NCBI RefSeq assembly: GCF_949152215.1
Contig: NZ_OX424407.1
Location: 1,120,530 to 1,184,529, forward strand
DNA: 64,000 nucleotides
Direction: 5' to 3'
DNA from: Lancefieldella sp. Marseille-Q7238
GTDB taxonomy: Bacteria > Actinomycetota > Coriobacteriia > Coriobacteriales > Atopobiaceae
In this document: positions 1 to 7,594 of the stretch, in pieces
How the letters are laid out: the number at the start of each line of letters is the position of its first letter
Numbering within the stretch: the stretch's first letter is position 1
Translations under genes and position numbers: made by a program
Notes under the pieces: model-generated
What the model was told of the DNA's origin: nothing
The model's database searches: none
What the model saw: the letters and a program-made list of their open reading frames with translations, nothing else

Positions 1-1
1 T

Positions 2-277
2 CTCGTGAATCCTCTTTTTGCATCCGGTCTTGACACAGAACTGCTCGACAACCTGGCCGTCAATCACGACATCTTTGTAACGCTCGAAGACGGTCAGCTG
101 GAAGGCGGTTGGGGCCAGACTCTTTCCTCCTACTTCGGCGGCTCCGATAAACGCGTGCTTAACTACGGCATCAAGAAGGGTTTCTACGATCGCTTCAAAG
201 CGGATGAGCTGCTGCGGGAAAATCGCCTTGAGCCGGAGCTTATTGTCGCTGACGTTCGCGCCGCTTTACAGCGCTAG
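2..277 (+). CDS. dxs: 1-deoxy-D-xylulose-5-phosphate synthase, C-terminal part (cut by window edge)
   Basis: The reading frame is open from base 2 to a TAG stop at 275-277; the 5' part lies outside the window, so no start codon is assigned. The visible 91 residues match the transketolase C-terminal domain of DXS. They contain the pattern VTLEDGQLEGGWG followed by a region ending in the usual short helix. DXS condenses pyruvate and glyceraldehyde 3-phosphate in the non-mevalonate isoprenoid pathway, using thiamine diphosphate bound by the missing N-terminal part. The family identity is reasonably clear from this domain, although other transketolase-like enzymes share the fold. It is followed by a repeat-rich non-coding stretch. 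Confidence 0.8.
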   Translation, partial: LVNPLFASGLDTELLDNLAVNHDIFVTLEDGQLEGGWGQTLSSYFGGSDKRVLNYGIKKGFYDRFKADELLRENRLEPELIVADVRAALQR

Positions 278-298
278 TGCGTGAAGCCTTGGAAAGGG

Positions 299-356
299 CG
301 TGGGTTACTCGAGAAGGATGTTGGCTATGCCGGAAGGACGTGGGTTACTCGAGAAG
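299..356. repeat. Short direct repeat, two copies, after dxs stop
   Basis: CGTGGGTTACTCGAGAAG occurs exactly at 299-316 and 339-356, a period of 40 bp that begins just after the dxs stop codon. A third, weaker copy (GCGGGTCACTC) follows at about 359-370. The function is unknown. Confidence 0.75.
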
Positions 357-369
357 AGCGCGGGTCACT

Positions 370-489
370 CCAAAAAAGTGTATGAGTTGTGATGAAGTTA
401 CTGCACAACTCCTAGAGTTTTTAGGAGTATTTATCACAACTGTCACCCTTATTAGGAGATTTCATATCACAACTCATGCCCTTTTTTGG
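370..489. repeat. Long imperfect inverted repeat upstream of the flavodiiron gene
   Basis: The left arm 370-393 and the right arm 466-489 are reverse complements over 24 bp with two mismatches; the core ATGAGTTGTGAT / ATCACAACTCAT is perfect. A third ATCACAACT copy lies at 433-441, and an inner hairpin (ACTCCTA/TTAGGAGT, about 408-427) lies between the arms. This could be a transcription terminator-like structure for dxs, an operator array for a regulator recognising AGTTGTGAT, or a decayed small mobile repeat. Confidence 0.65.
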
Positions 490-609
490 AATCGCCTCCA
501 GATAGTCTCGAAATCGCTCCCTCGTAATTGTCTGTCAAATGCTATGCTCATACTAGTAAAAGCGCTTTGGTCAGCTTTGCCCAGCTTGGATCAGTCTGGA
601 TTAGCTTCA

Positions 610-667
610 ACCAGCCCGGCCCAGCCGCAACCAGCTTGACCAGCCCGGCCCAGCCGCAACCAGCTTG
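610..667. repeat. 29-bp exact tandem duplication
   Basis: Two perfect 29-bp copies, rich in CCAGC/CCGGCC words, lie at 610-638 and 639-667. A partial third copy begins at 668, just upstream of the ribosome binding site of the next gene. Confidence 0.85.
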
Positions 668-702
668 ACCAGGACCAATCACCTAAAACCACGGAGGATC
701 GT

Positions 703-1893
703 ATGTTGAGCGCAGTGCAGATAAAACCAGGCGTCTATGCCGTTGGCGCTATTGACTGGAACGCACGAGAGTTCCACGGCTATACCACCGAGCAAGGCAT
801 CACATATAACGCGTATCTTATCCTAGACGAGAAGATCACGCTCATCGACACTGTCAAGTACACCATGACAGACGAGCTCATGCAGCGCATCCAAAGCATC
901 ATTGACCCGTCAAAGATTGACGTTGTGGTATGCAACCATATCGAAATGGACCATTCAAGTTCACTGCCGGCCGTTCTTAAAGCCGCGCCGAACGCCGCTG
1001 TCTATGCCTCCGCGCCGCAGGGTGTCAAGGAGCTCAAGGCCTTTTACGGTAAAGATCTTGAGGTCAACGGCGTAAAGACAGGGGATACTCTGAGCATTGG
1101 CAAACGTACCCTCCATTTTGTGCAGACGCCAATGGTGCACTGGCCCGACAACATGGTCACCTATTCCAATGCCGACAAGATTCTTTTCTCAAACGATGCG
1201 TTTGGCCAGCACTTCGCTTCGTCCACACGCTTTGATGACGAGAGCGACTACTGCGAGGTTATGAAGCAGGCGCGCAAATACTACGCCAATATCGTGCTGC
1301 CGTATAGCCGCCAGGCGGACGCTGCGGTGGGTGCGGTAAAGAAGCTGGGGCTGGAAAATATCGACATCATCGCGCCGGCTCATGGCGTTGCCTGGCGCTC
1401 TCATATCAAAGACATCATCGACTGCTATGAGGAGTGGACCTCAGGCAAGCTCAAAGAAAAAGCGCTGGTCGTGTACGACTCTATGTGGGGATCTACCGAT
1501 AAGATGGCGCGTGCTTTGGTAGACGGTTTTCTCGCGCACGGTATTCCTGTACAGCTTTGCGACCTTAAAGAAACGCACATCTCCAACGTCATGTATCACT
1601 TCCTTGACGCCAAGTATGTGTGTGTTGGTTCGCCTACGTTGAACTCCAAGTTTTTGCCTACGGTGAGCGGCTTTTTGACCTACATGACGGGTCTCTCGCC
1701 TCAAAACGACCACCGCGTCGGCTTTGCCTTCGGATCCTACGGCTGGGCTCCCCTTGGCCCTAAGATGGTCGAGGAAGAGCTGGAAAAAGCCGGGTTTATG
1801 ATGCCTCATGGCAAGGCGTATACCATCGGTTGGCTGCCTTCTGAAGAGGATCTTGCGGACGTTCGTGCGCAGGTCGAGAAACTCGTAGACTAG
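703..1893 (+). CDS. fprA: Flavodiiron protein (A-type flavoprotein)
   Basis: This is a 396-residue flavodiiron protein of normal family length. The N-terminal metallo-beta-lactamase-like domain carries the diiron ligands His79-x-Glu81-x-Asp83-His84, then His146, Asp165 and His227. From about residue 254 a flavodoxin domain follows, with an FMN phosphate loop around residues 259-269 (DSMWGSTDKMA). Such enzymes reduce O2 to water or NO to N2O in the cytoplasm of anaerobes, receiving electrons from rubredoxin or a reductase. Rubrerythrin at 43.1 kb is a likely partner in oxygen defence. The ATG at 703 has a GGAGG site 6-10 bases upstream. The gene is monocistronic, and a terminator hairpin follows. 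Confidence 0.93.
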   Translation: MLSAVQIKPGVYAVGAIDWNAREFHGYTTEQGITYNAYLILDEKITLIDTVKYTMTDELMQRIQSIIDPSKIDVVVCNHIEMDHSSSLPAVLKAAPNAAVYASAPQGVKELKAFYGKDLEVNGVKTGDTLSIGKRTLHFVQTPMVHWPDNMVTYSNADKILFSNDAFGQHFASSTRFDDESDYCEVMKQARKYYANIVLPYSRQADAAVGAVKKLGLENIDIIAPAHGVAWRSHIKDIIDCYEEWTSGKLKEKALVVYDSMWGSTDKMARALVDGFLAHGIPVQLCDLKETHISNVMYHFLDAKYVCVGSPTLNSKFLPTVSGFLTYMTGLSPQNDHRVGFAFGSYGWAPLGPKMVEEELEKAGFMMPHGKAYTIGWLPSEEDLADVRAQVEKLVD

Positions 1894-1905
1894 GCATGCG
1901 CTAGC

Positions 1906-1950
1906 CGACTGTGCACTTAGCTACCGTGCGTTTAGCGACCGTGCCTTTAG
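1906..1950. repeat. 15-bp tandem repeat, three copies, after the flavodiiron stop codon
   Basis: CGACTGTGCACTTAG, CTACCGTGCGTTTAG and CGACCGTGCCTTTAG follow each other without gaps at 1906-1920, 1921-1935 and 1936-1950, starting 12 bases after the stop codon. The copies are degenerate. They belong to a wider pattern of post-stop repeats in this window. Confidence 0.8.
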
Positions 1951-1994
1951 TTGGTTACGCTTTTATAAAGAATGTGTACGCAGAATGTACACGC

Positions 1995-2032
1995 AAAAGC
2001 TGCGTAGACGTACAATGTCTACGTGGCTTTTT
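1995..2032 (+). terminator. Rho-independent terminator of the flavodiiron gene
   Basis: AAAAGC (1995-2000) and CGTAGAC (2003-2009) pair with GTCTACG (2017-2023) and GCTTTT (2026-2031), with a 2x2 internal loop. The 3' arm ends in a T run (2028-2032). Confidence 0.7.
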
Positions 2033-2063
2033 AACTTCGACTAGGCAGGTGCCCATACCTTAG

Positions 2064-3401
2064 ATGGACGTAGCGTTAAGTATTTTAGTGACACTGCTTT
2101 TGACCTTGGCAAACGGCTATTTTTCGGCTTCCGAAATGGCGGTTGTGAGCGCGAGAAGAACCTCGCTTGAACCTGAGGCGGAGGAAGGTGACGAGCGTGC
2201 TCAGGCAGTGCTTGACCTGACTAATAACTCCGGCTCGTTTCTGGCGACGATTCAGGTGGCCATCACGCTGGTCGGTTTCGCGTCGTCTGCGTTTGCGGCA
2301 ACAAGCCTTTCCACTCCCTTTGGCAGCTGGCTGACAAGCATAGGCATGCCTGCAAACTTCTCGCACCCTACGGCAGTGGTCATTATCACCTTGGTACTCT
2401 CTTATTTCTCAACGGTCATCGGAGAGCTGGTGCCCAAGCAGATTGCCCTTACCAACGCCGAAAATGTCTCCAAGGCGGTTGTGGGTCCTATCCGCTTTTT
2501 CATGATGCTGGCAAAGCCGATTGTCTTTTTGACCTCGGCGTCTGCTAACGGCATCGCAAAACTTTTGGGTGTTGACGTGAACGAGGATCACCAGGACTTC
2601 TCCGAGGAAGAGCTTCGCTACATCGTCAAGGATTCCGATGAGCTGACCGAAGAAGAAAAGTCGATGATTCACGAGGTTATCGACATGGGCGATACGGTTG
2701 CTCGCGAGGTCATGGTGCCGCGGGTTGACCTGACCACCATGGAAGACACCTCAACGCTGTCGGAAGTTCTGGCGGTTATGCGTAAGACCGGCTATTCGCG
2801 CATACCCATCTATCACGATAACGTTGACCGCATTGTGGGCATCGCGCACATCAAAGACATTATTGAGCCCATGCTTGAGGAAAACGCTGGCGAGAAGCGC
2901 ATCGCGCAGTACGTCCGCGCGGCAGACTATATTCCGGACACCAAAGACATCATTCCGCTTCTTTCCGAGATGCAGTCTTCTCGTGATCAGATGGTCATTG
3001 TGGTAGACGAGTACGGCGGCACTGCTGGCGCCATTACCGTCGAGGACATTGTCGAGGAGATTGTCGGTGAGATTGCCGATGAGTTTGATCCCGACAACAA
3101 ATACCTGACGCAGCTGAGCGACAGAGAGTGGCTGGTAGACGGTCGCTTCTCGCTTGATGATGCTTTGGAACTTGGATGGCCTGTCGAGGATTCCGAGGAG
3201 TATGAGACCATTGCGGGCTTTGTGCTTGAGCTTGCGGACCGGTTGCCGCGGCCGGGGGATACCTTTGAGAAAGACGGCTGGCAGTTCCGTGTGCAGATGA
3301 TGCGTCGGCGCAGGCTGTCGCTTTTGCGGGTAACGGCTCCAGAGGTGCCCGAGCAATGCCAAAAAGACGAGAAATCTCATGAAGAGACTGGGGAATCATG
3401 A
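2064..3401 (+). CDS. CorC/HlyC (CNNM-type) membrane protein with CBS pair
   Basis: This is a 445-residue protein with the DUF21/CNNM architecture: about four hydrophobic segments within the first 170 residues (beginning ALSILVTLLLTLANGYFSAS), a pair of CBS domains from about 205 to 330, and a CorC_HlyC domain at about 350-430. Family members are linked to Mg2+/Co2+ homeostasis; the old name 'hemolysin' is misleading. The CBS pair probably senses nucleotides. The ATG at 2064 lacks a strong ribosome binding site (CAGGTG lies upstream). The gene stands alone between the fprA terminator and a 178-bp repeat-like gap of GCGTGA/GTGTGA words (about 3460-3530). Substrate and direction of transport cannot be told from sequence. 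Confidence 0.85.
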   Translation: MDVALSILVTLLLTLANGYFSASEMAVVSARRTSLEPEAEEGDERAQAVLDLTNNSGSFLATIQVAITLVGFASSAFAATSLSTPFGSWLTSIGMPANFSHPTAVVIITLVLSYFSTVIGELVPKQIALTNAENVSKAVVGPIRFFMMLAKPIVFLTSASANGIAKLLGVDVNEDHQDFSEEELRYIVKDSDELTEEEKSMIHEVIDMGDTVAREVMVPRVDLTTMEDTSTLSEVLAVMRKTGYSRIPIYHDNVDRIVGIAHIKDIIEPMLEENAGEKRIAQYVRAADYIPDTKDIIPLLSEMQSSRDQMVIVVDEYGGTAGAITVEDIVEEIVGEIADEFDPDNKYLTQLSDREWLVDGRFSLDDALELGWPVEDSEEYETIAGFVLELADRLPRPGDTFEKDGWQFRVQMMRRRRLSLLRVTAPEVPEQCQKDEKSHEETGES

Positions 3402-3579
3402 CCGCTAGCGGACATTCCAGCAGCGAAGCACTCTTTTTTACTACAATATGATGAGCGCGTGAAGCTAAAGTGTGAGTGTGAAACCAAGGCGTGGGTGTAA
3501 AGCGTGAGCGTGAGCGCGTGAAGCGAGACAAGAACAGTGCGTAAGGAATCCTTTCGCTTGAACAGGAAGAGGACGAAGC

Positions 3580-4614
3580 ATGGCAGGGTTAATTCACATC
3601 AAAAAAGTTGTCATTGGACCAAAAGTCCTTGACGCCACCATACAGTTGTCGGATGACGCGCCGCTGATGACCTCTGATGACGCGCTGGGAACCAGGCGTG
3701 TTGTCGATCTCATTCCGGGTGTCGAGAAGCACGTCTGTCTTGGAGATGCGGCTCCACAGTTCGGTGATGTTGTTCGTGACACGGAAGTGGCTCATCTGCT
3801 TGAGCATGTAACCGTTGAGCTGCTCGCCCTTACCAACCGCGCCGGCGATATTGCTTCCGGCCGCACTACGACACTTGATAACAGTCTCCGCCTGTTTGAG
3901 GTGAGCCTGGCATGTCCCGACGACGTGTTGGTAGCGGGAGCTCTTTCCAGCGCGGCGTGGATTTTGGACTGGGCATATGCTGGCGGCGAGGATCCCAAGC
4001 CCAACGTTGACGCTATTGTCCAGGGCCTGGTGGCTCTCGTTAAAAGCGTTGACGGCGAGGACGAATTGGAAGATGCTCCAGAGAGCGCTTCAGAAGATAC
4101 GCTAGAAGACGCGCCAGAAGAAGCAAGCCAGCATGAGGGCGCTTCTGACGGCTCCTATGCCGAGAAGGACGATGTAGCTGAGGTCGCTGAAGAGTTTATC
4201 GAGAAGGAGCTGGCAGAAGAGGCCGATTATGAGGCTTCAGGAGCATATGAGTATGAGGCGGATGGGAGTGACGACTCCGTTTCATACCGTGAGGGTCACG
4301 ACACCTCCGCCGGCGCTTCATTTTATGATGACCAATATGCGCGTGACGCTTCCGAAGATGATGATTACGTGGAAGATGATTGGTACGACGATCAGCAGTC
4401 CGATGGAGGAGCGCCTGCCGAAACGCACGAGCCGTATGTCGAAGAAGACGAGGACGCAGGTACGGCTGATGTCGCCGACGCAGCCGCCTCAGATGCGGAA
4501 GAGGATAAGGCCTCGGTCGATGAGTCTGACGCGCATGAGCGCAATTCATTTGATGACGATTTGCCAGACGACTGGAGTATGATTAACGTGCCAAGGCCGC
4601 GACCGGTTCGATAG
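3580..4614 (+). CDS. Stand-alone cyanophycin-synthetase N-domain-like protein with acidic tail
   Basis: This is a 344-residue protein in two parts. Residues 1-155 resemble the N domain of cyanophycin synthetase CphA1. The shared features are a region like LPxLxxHxC, then a HLLEHVTVEL block (His72, Glu75, His76, Glu80), then GRT and a terminal alanine-rich helix. The ATP-grasp and Mur-ligase domains of CphA are absent. From about residue 158 the protein is almost pure Asp/Glu/Ala/Ser with some Tyr, a long disordered acidic tail. The HxxEH pattern is the inverted-zincin signature, and the N domain of CphA has been reported to act as a hydrolase, so a peptidase-like role is possible. No cyanophycin synthetase or cyanophycinase is seen nearby. 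Start ATG 3580, preceded by AGGAAGAGGA. Confidence 0.6.
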   Translation: MAGLIHIKKVVIGPKVLDATIQLSDDAPLMTSDDALGTRRVVDLIPGVEKHVCLGDAAPQFGDVVRDTEVAHLLEHVTVELLALTNRAGDIASGRTTTLDNSLRLFEVSLACPDDVLVAGALSSAAWILDWAYAGGEDPKPNVDAIVQGLVALVKSVDGEDELEDAPESASEDTLEDAPEEASQHEGASDGSYAEKDDVAEVAEEFIEKELAEEADYEASGAYEYEADGSDDSVSYREGHDTSAGASFYDDQYARDASEDDDYVEDDWYDDQQSDGGAPAETHEPYVEEDEDAGTADVADAAASDAEEDKASVDESDAHERNSFDDDLPDDWSMINVPRPRPVR

Positions 4615-4678
4615 GCGCTCCAAGGCATTGTGTTTGGGAGGGAGAGCAGCAATCGCGCTGCCCCGATAGGAGGTTCCT

Positions 4679-5116
4679 ATGAGCAAGAAGTCCGCTGGGT
4701 TTTTAGTCGGTGCTATTTTTGGTGCGGCGGCAGGCGCTGCTGCCGGTCTGCTCCTTGCGCCGCGTCCGGGTGACGAGACCCGCGCAATGGCCGCTGACGC
4801 TGTCAATGATGCTTGGGATTCCGCACTCGATTCATATGAGCGCACTTCTCGCGTCGTGAGTGACCGCATTGGTGAGGTGCGCCCTGTGGTTGATCAAAAG
4901 ACCGACGAACTTCGTGCCAAGGTGGACCTTGCTCGGGAGCGTATGGATCAGCTGCGTGAGTCGCTGTCTGACGCCGTGACGTCCGCTTCGGAACAGGTGC
5001 AGCATAACGCCGAGGCTGTCGCGGATTCTGTTACGTCCTATACAACTCCCCATCCCTCTGAGGCCGAGGGCGTGACTATTGAGACGGTGACGTCTGAGCA
5101 CCCTGACGTTCACTAA
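4679..5116 (+). CDS. YtxH-family small membrane-associated protein
   Basis: This is a 145-residue protein. A glycine/alanine-rich hydrophobic segment at residues 7-27 is followed by LLLAPRPGDETR, the YtxH signature (membrane segment followed by APxxGxxTR). The remaining helical region (about 40-125) is amphipathic and probably a coiled coil, and the C-terminus is acidic. YtxH proteins are general-stress proteins of unknown molecular function. The start ATG 4679 has an excellent AGGAGG at 4670-4675. It lies 64 bp after the acidic-tail protein and upstream of the PRC-barrel gene, suggesting a small stress or envelope cluster. Confidence 0.8.
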   Translation: MSKKSAGFLVGAIFGAAAGAAAGLLLAPRPGDETRAMAADAVNDAWDSALDSYERTSRVVSDRIGEVRPVVDQKTDELRAKVDLARERMDQLRESLSDAVTSASEQVQHNAEAVADSVTSYTTPHPSEAEGVTIETVTSEHPDVH

Positions 5117-5154
5117 ACGTTCGCTTGGGCTGCCAGGTTATCAGTACGGTATTG

Positions 5155-5182
5155 AACGGGACGCTCGCAGCGCCCCGTTTTC
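5155..5182 (+). terminator. Hairpin after the YtxH gene
   Basis: AACGGG (5155-5160) pairs with CCCGTT (5174-5179), and the inner CGCT (5162-5165) pairs with AGCG; a short TTTTCT tail follows. It sits only about 20 bases before the next start, so it may attenuate rather than fully terminate. Confidence 0.5.
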
Positions 5183-5200
5183 TATAGGAAAGGTTTTCAT

Positions 5201-6160
5201 GTGAAGTCATCTGAGCTGGTCGGGGTCAAGGTCTATCTCCCTAAAAAACAAAGCAAGAAGGACAGCAAAAAGGGAATTCAGCGCTTTTCAAAGCTCGGCC
5301 GCGTTCATGTGGTGGTGTTTGATTCCGACTACCCGCGTGTAGTGGGCGTTATGGTCAAGCGTCCTGATATTGCAGGTATGGTTCACCGTGACGATATGTT
5401 CGTTGCCTTTGACGCGCTTTCAACCTTTGAGAAGGGTTTTTTGGTGGCGGACCCCGATGAGGCGCTGGACAAAAAAGCGATTGCGAGACTTGAGCTTGAC
5501 TGGGATCGCTGCATCATGTGGCATGGCATGCAGGCAGTCACCGAATCGGGAAAGGTTCTCGGTTTTGTGAGCGCCGCGGATTTCGACTCCGCTACCGGTG
5601 ACGTCAATGCCTTCCTAGTAGACAGCGGGTCTTCCGCGGCGGCTCTTATCGGCTCATTTGTAATTGAGCCCGAGTGGGTGCTGGGGTATCGCGATGACTC
5701 AATGATTCTTACGGCCGATGCGGAAAACGCCGGGCTTTCCGGTGGTCTTGCCGGTAAGGCAGGCGAGGGATACGCCGCCGCTGCCGCCAAGGGCTCTGAG
5801 CTGGCTGGAAAGGCGGGAAAAGCGGTATCTGCCGCAAGTGTGAAGGGCGGACGCTCGCTTGGACGCATGATTGGTAAAGCCAGGCGGGCTCTTGAAGACG
5901 CCTCTGAGTCCGATGATGCTGGTGGGCCACGGCCAGATCCGGTGCCTGTCGATGCTGTCGCGCTTGAAGCTCCTGCTGCCGAGAAGAGCCTTGATGGCGA
6001 TGTGTCTGAAGAACCTGTTAAGACTTACGCTCCGAAAGCGCACAAGCCGAGTAAGAAAGAAGCTCCCGACGACGTAGCAAAGAGCTTCGGCAAACAGCTG
6101 GGCCGCATGGGTAAGATGTTTTCTTCCTTTAAGGATGAGTTTGACGAGGCAAGTAAGTAG
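5201..6160 (+). CDS. PRC-barrel domain protein with alanine/glycine-rich C-terminal half
   Basis: This is a 319-residue soluble protein. Two PRC-barrel-like modules occupy roughly residues 1-95 and 100-175 (LGRVHVVVFDSDYPRVVGV and VLGFVSAADFDSATGDVNAF). An Ala/Gly/Lys repeat-like segment (about 178-225, recurring AGKAGE/GSELAGKAG) and a charged tail follow. PRC barrels serve in RNA processing, photosynthetic reaction centres and as regulatory adaptors; no specific function can be named. The start is GTG 5201, because the ATG at 5199 runs straight into TGA; TAGGAAAGG lies 8-16 bases upstream. It is convergent with the transporter operon, whose upstream gene also begins with a PRC barrel. Confidence 0.75.
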   Translation: MKSSELVGVKVYLPKKQSKKDSKKGIQRFSKLGRVHVVVFDSDYPRVVGVMVKRPDIAGMVHRDDMFVAFDALSTFEKGFLVADPDEALDKKAIARLELDWDRCIMWHGMQAVTESGKVLGFVSAADFDSATGDVNAFLVDSGSSAAALIGSFVIEPEWVLGYRDDSMILTADAENAGLSGGLAGKAGEGYAAAAAKGSELAGKAGKAVSAASVKGGRSLGRMIGKARRALEDASESDDAGGPRPDPVPVDAVALEAPAAEKSLDGDVSEEPVKTYAPKAHKPSKKEAPDDVAKSFGKQLGRMGKMFSSFKDEFDEASK

Positions 6161-6181
6161 CCGCGCGGTTTTTTGGGGTTC

Positions 6182-7594
6182 TTAAAGCCCCATGGCCTGC
6201 AAGACAAACATGACAATCGTTAAGACAATGACCGTCATGATGGTAAACCACGTCAGACCGTTCCAGATGCGACCGTTGGCAAACGCGCCCATGATGTGTT
6301 TGTCCGCTGCGATAATAACCATAAAGATGAGCAGGACAGGCAACAGGATTCCATTGATGACCTGGGCGACAAGCATGATGCCAAAAAGGCTGACGCCCGG
6401 AATTAGAATGACTGCGGCAGAAATAATCAACACCAGCGTGATGATGCCATGATAAAGAGGAGCCTCGGACCAGGTTCGGTCCGCGCCACGCTCCCAGCCG
6501 AATGCTTCGCAGATAGCGCTTGCAGTAATGCCGGGCAAAACACAGGCGGCAAGAAATGAAGCGCCAACCATGCCCAGAGCAAAGAGCGTTGAGGCGTACT
6601 GGCCCGCAAGGGGAACTAGCGCAGATGCCGCTTCCGCGGCGGAGTCCACGCGGATGCCAGCAGGGAAGAGGACCGTTCCTGTAGTCAGCATGATAAACCA
6701 GGTGATAATCTCCGCCAGTACAGCTCCGGCAATGTTGTCGGCGCGCTGCGCGGGAATGTCGCTGGTGTCCAGGTTCTTCTCGACAACGTTTGAGGCAACC
6801 AGGAACATCATGTAAGGGCTGATAGTGGTGCCGATGTTAGCCACCAAAAGCGAGATGTACGAAGGGTCGGTGGACATCTGCGGGATGGCCGTCACGCGGA
6901 GCGCTTCAAGCCAGTTGGGTTTCGCGAGGACGCCCGCTACGACATACGTCACAAAAATGCAGCTGATAGCCAAAAGAATCTTTTCGATGCGGCGATAAGA
7001 ACCTCCGACCGTGAGGATCCAGACGAGCAGGGCGCTGATGGACACCGATACATACGTTGGGATGCCGAAGAGGTCCATACTTGAAGCGATGCCCGCGAAT
7101 TCCGAGAAGGTTACGGCGATGTTTGAGATTAAAAGCGCGAACATCGCTACAGTTGAGAGACGGATGCCGAAGCGCTCACGTATGAGAGAAGCCAGACCCT
7201 TACCCGTGACACACCCCATGCGAGCAGAAGTTTCCTGCACAACGATAAGCAAAAAACACATGATGGGCACGGTCCAGAGCTGGGTGTAGCCGAAGGAGGC
7301 CCCAGCGCTGGAGTATGTTGCGATGCCACCGGCATCGTTACCGGCAAACGCCGCTAAAAGTCCCGGCCCCATTGCCATGAGGATGTACTTCCAGCTGTTC
7401 TTGTTGACCTCTGGCTGTCGGTGTTCAGCGGTGCTCGCGTTCTCACCGATGGAAGCAATGGATTTCGTACTGGGTTCTGTACCCAGCGCCGTGCCAAGCT
7501 TCGCGCCCGGCTCTACGCCAGGTGCTGCACCAGGTCCTACGCCAGGCGCCGCTCCGGCACCTTGTCCTACGCCCGGTTTCATGCCGCCGCTCAT
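6182..7594 (-). CDS. NRAMP-related divalent cation (probably Mg2+) transporter
   Basis: This is a 470-residue membrane protein with the SLC11/NRAMP fold (about 11 hydrophobic segments from residue 68). The transmembrane-1 DPGN motif reads NDAGG: the metal-binding Asp87 is kept, while Pro and Asn are lost. In transmembrane segment 6 the usual MPH is Ser259-Pro260-Tyr261, so the soft-metal-selecting methionine is missing. This matches the NRAMP-related magnesium transporters described from Eggerthella lenta, so Mg2+ (or Mn2+) uptake is more likely than Fe2+/Mn2+ uptake by a classical MntH. The N-terminal 45 residues are an unusual Gly/Pro/Ala repeat. Its start shares one base with the stop of the MgtE-like gene (TAATG), indicating translational coupling. 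Confidence 0.8.
   Translation of the reverse strand: MSGGMKPGVGQGAGAAPGVGPGAAPGVEPGAKLGTALGTEPSTKSIASIGENASTAEHRQPEVNKNSWKYILMAMGPGLLAAFAGNDAGGIATYSSAGASFGYTQLWTVPIMCFLLIVVQETSARMGCVTGKGLASLIRERFGIRLSTVAMFALLISNIAVTFSEFAGIASSMDLFGIPTYVSVSISALLVWILTVGGSYRRIEKILLAISCIFVTYVVAGVLAKPNWLEALRVTAIPQMSTDPSYISLLVANIGTTISPYMMFLVASNVVEKNLDTSDIPAQRADNIAGAVLAEIITWFIMLTTGTVLFPAGIRVDSAAEAASALVPLAGQYASTLFALGMVGASFLAACVLPGITASAICEAFGWERGADRTWSEAPLYHGIITLVLIISAAVILIPGVSLFGIMLVAQVINGILLPVLLIFMVIIAADKHIMGAFANGRIWNGLTWFTIMTVIVLTIVMFVLQAMGL

Larger units (their letters stand above)
278..702. other. Repeat-rich intergenic region between dxs and the flavodiiron gene
   Basis: These 425 bases hold no convincing gene. 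They contain an 18-bp exact direct repeat (299-316 and 339-356, period 40), a long imperfect inverted repeat (370-393 / 466-489), a palindrome AAAGCGCTTT at 558-567, and a 29-bp exact tandem duplication (610-667). A ribosome binding site (GGAGG, about 692-696) precedes the downstream start codon. A possible promoter pair lies near 529-557 (TTGTCT, 17-bp gap, TACTAG), but it is weak. Confidence 0.6.

Noticed and set aside
277-639. 120-codon open frame after dxs
   Set aside because: It runs through direct and inverted repeats, shows no domain or plausible protein composition, and lacks a ribosome binding site; the repeats explain the open frame.
2751-3380. 209-codon frame on the minus strand opposite the CBS protein
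   Set aside because: It is the antisense of a well-supported gene, with histidine/arginine/leucine-rich composition typical of shadow frames.
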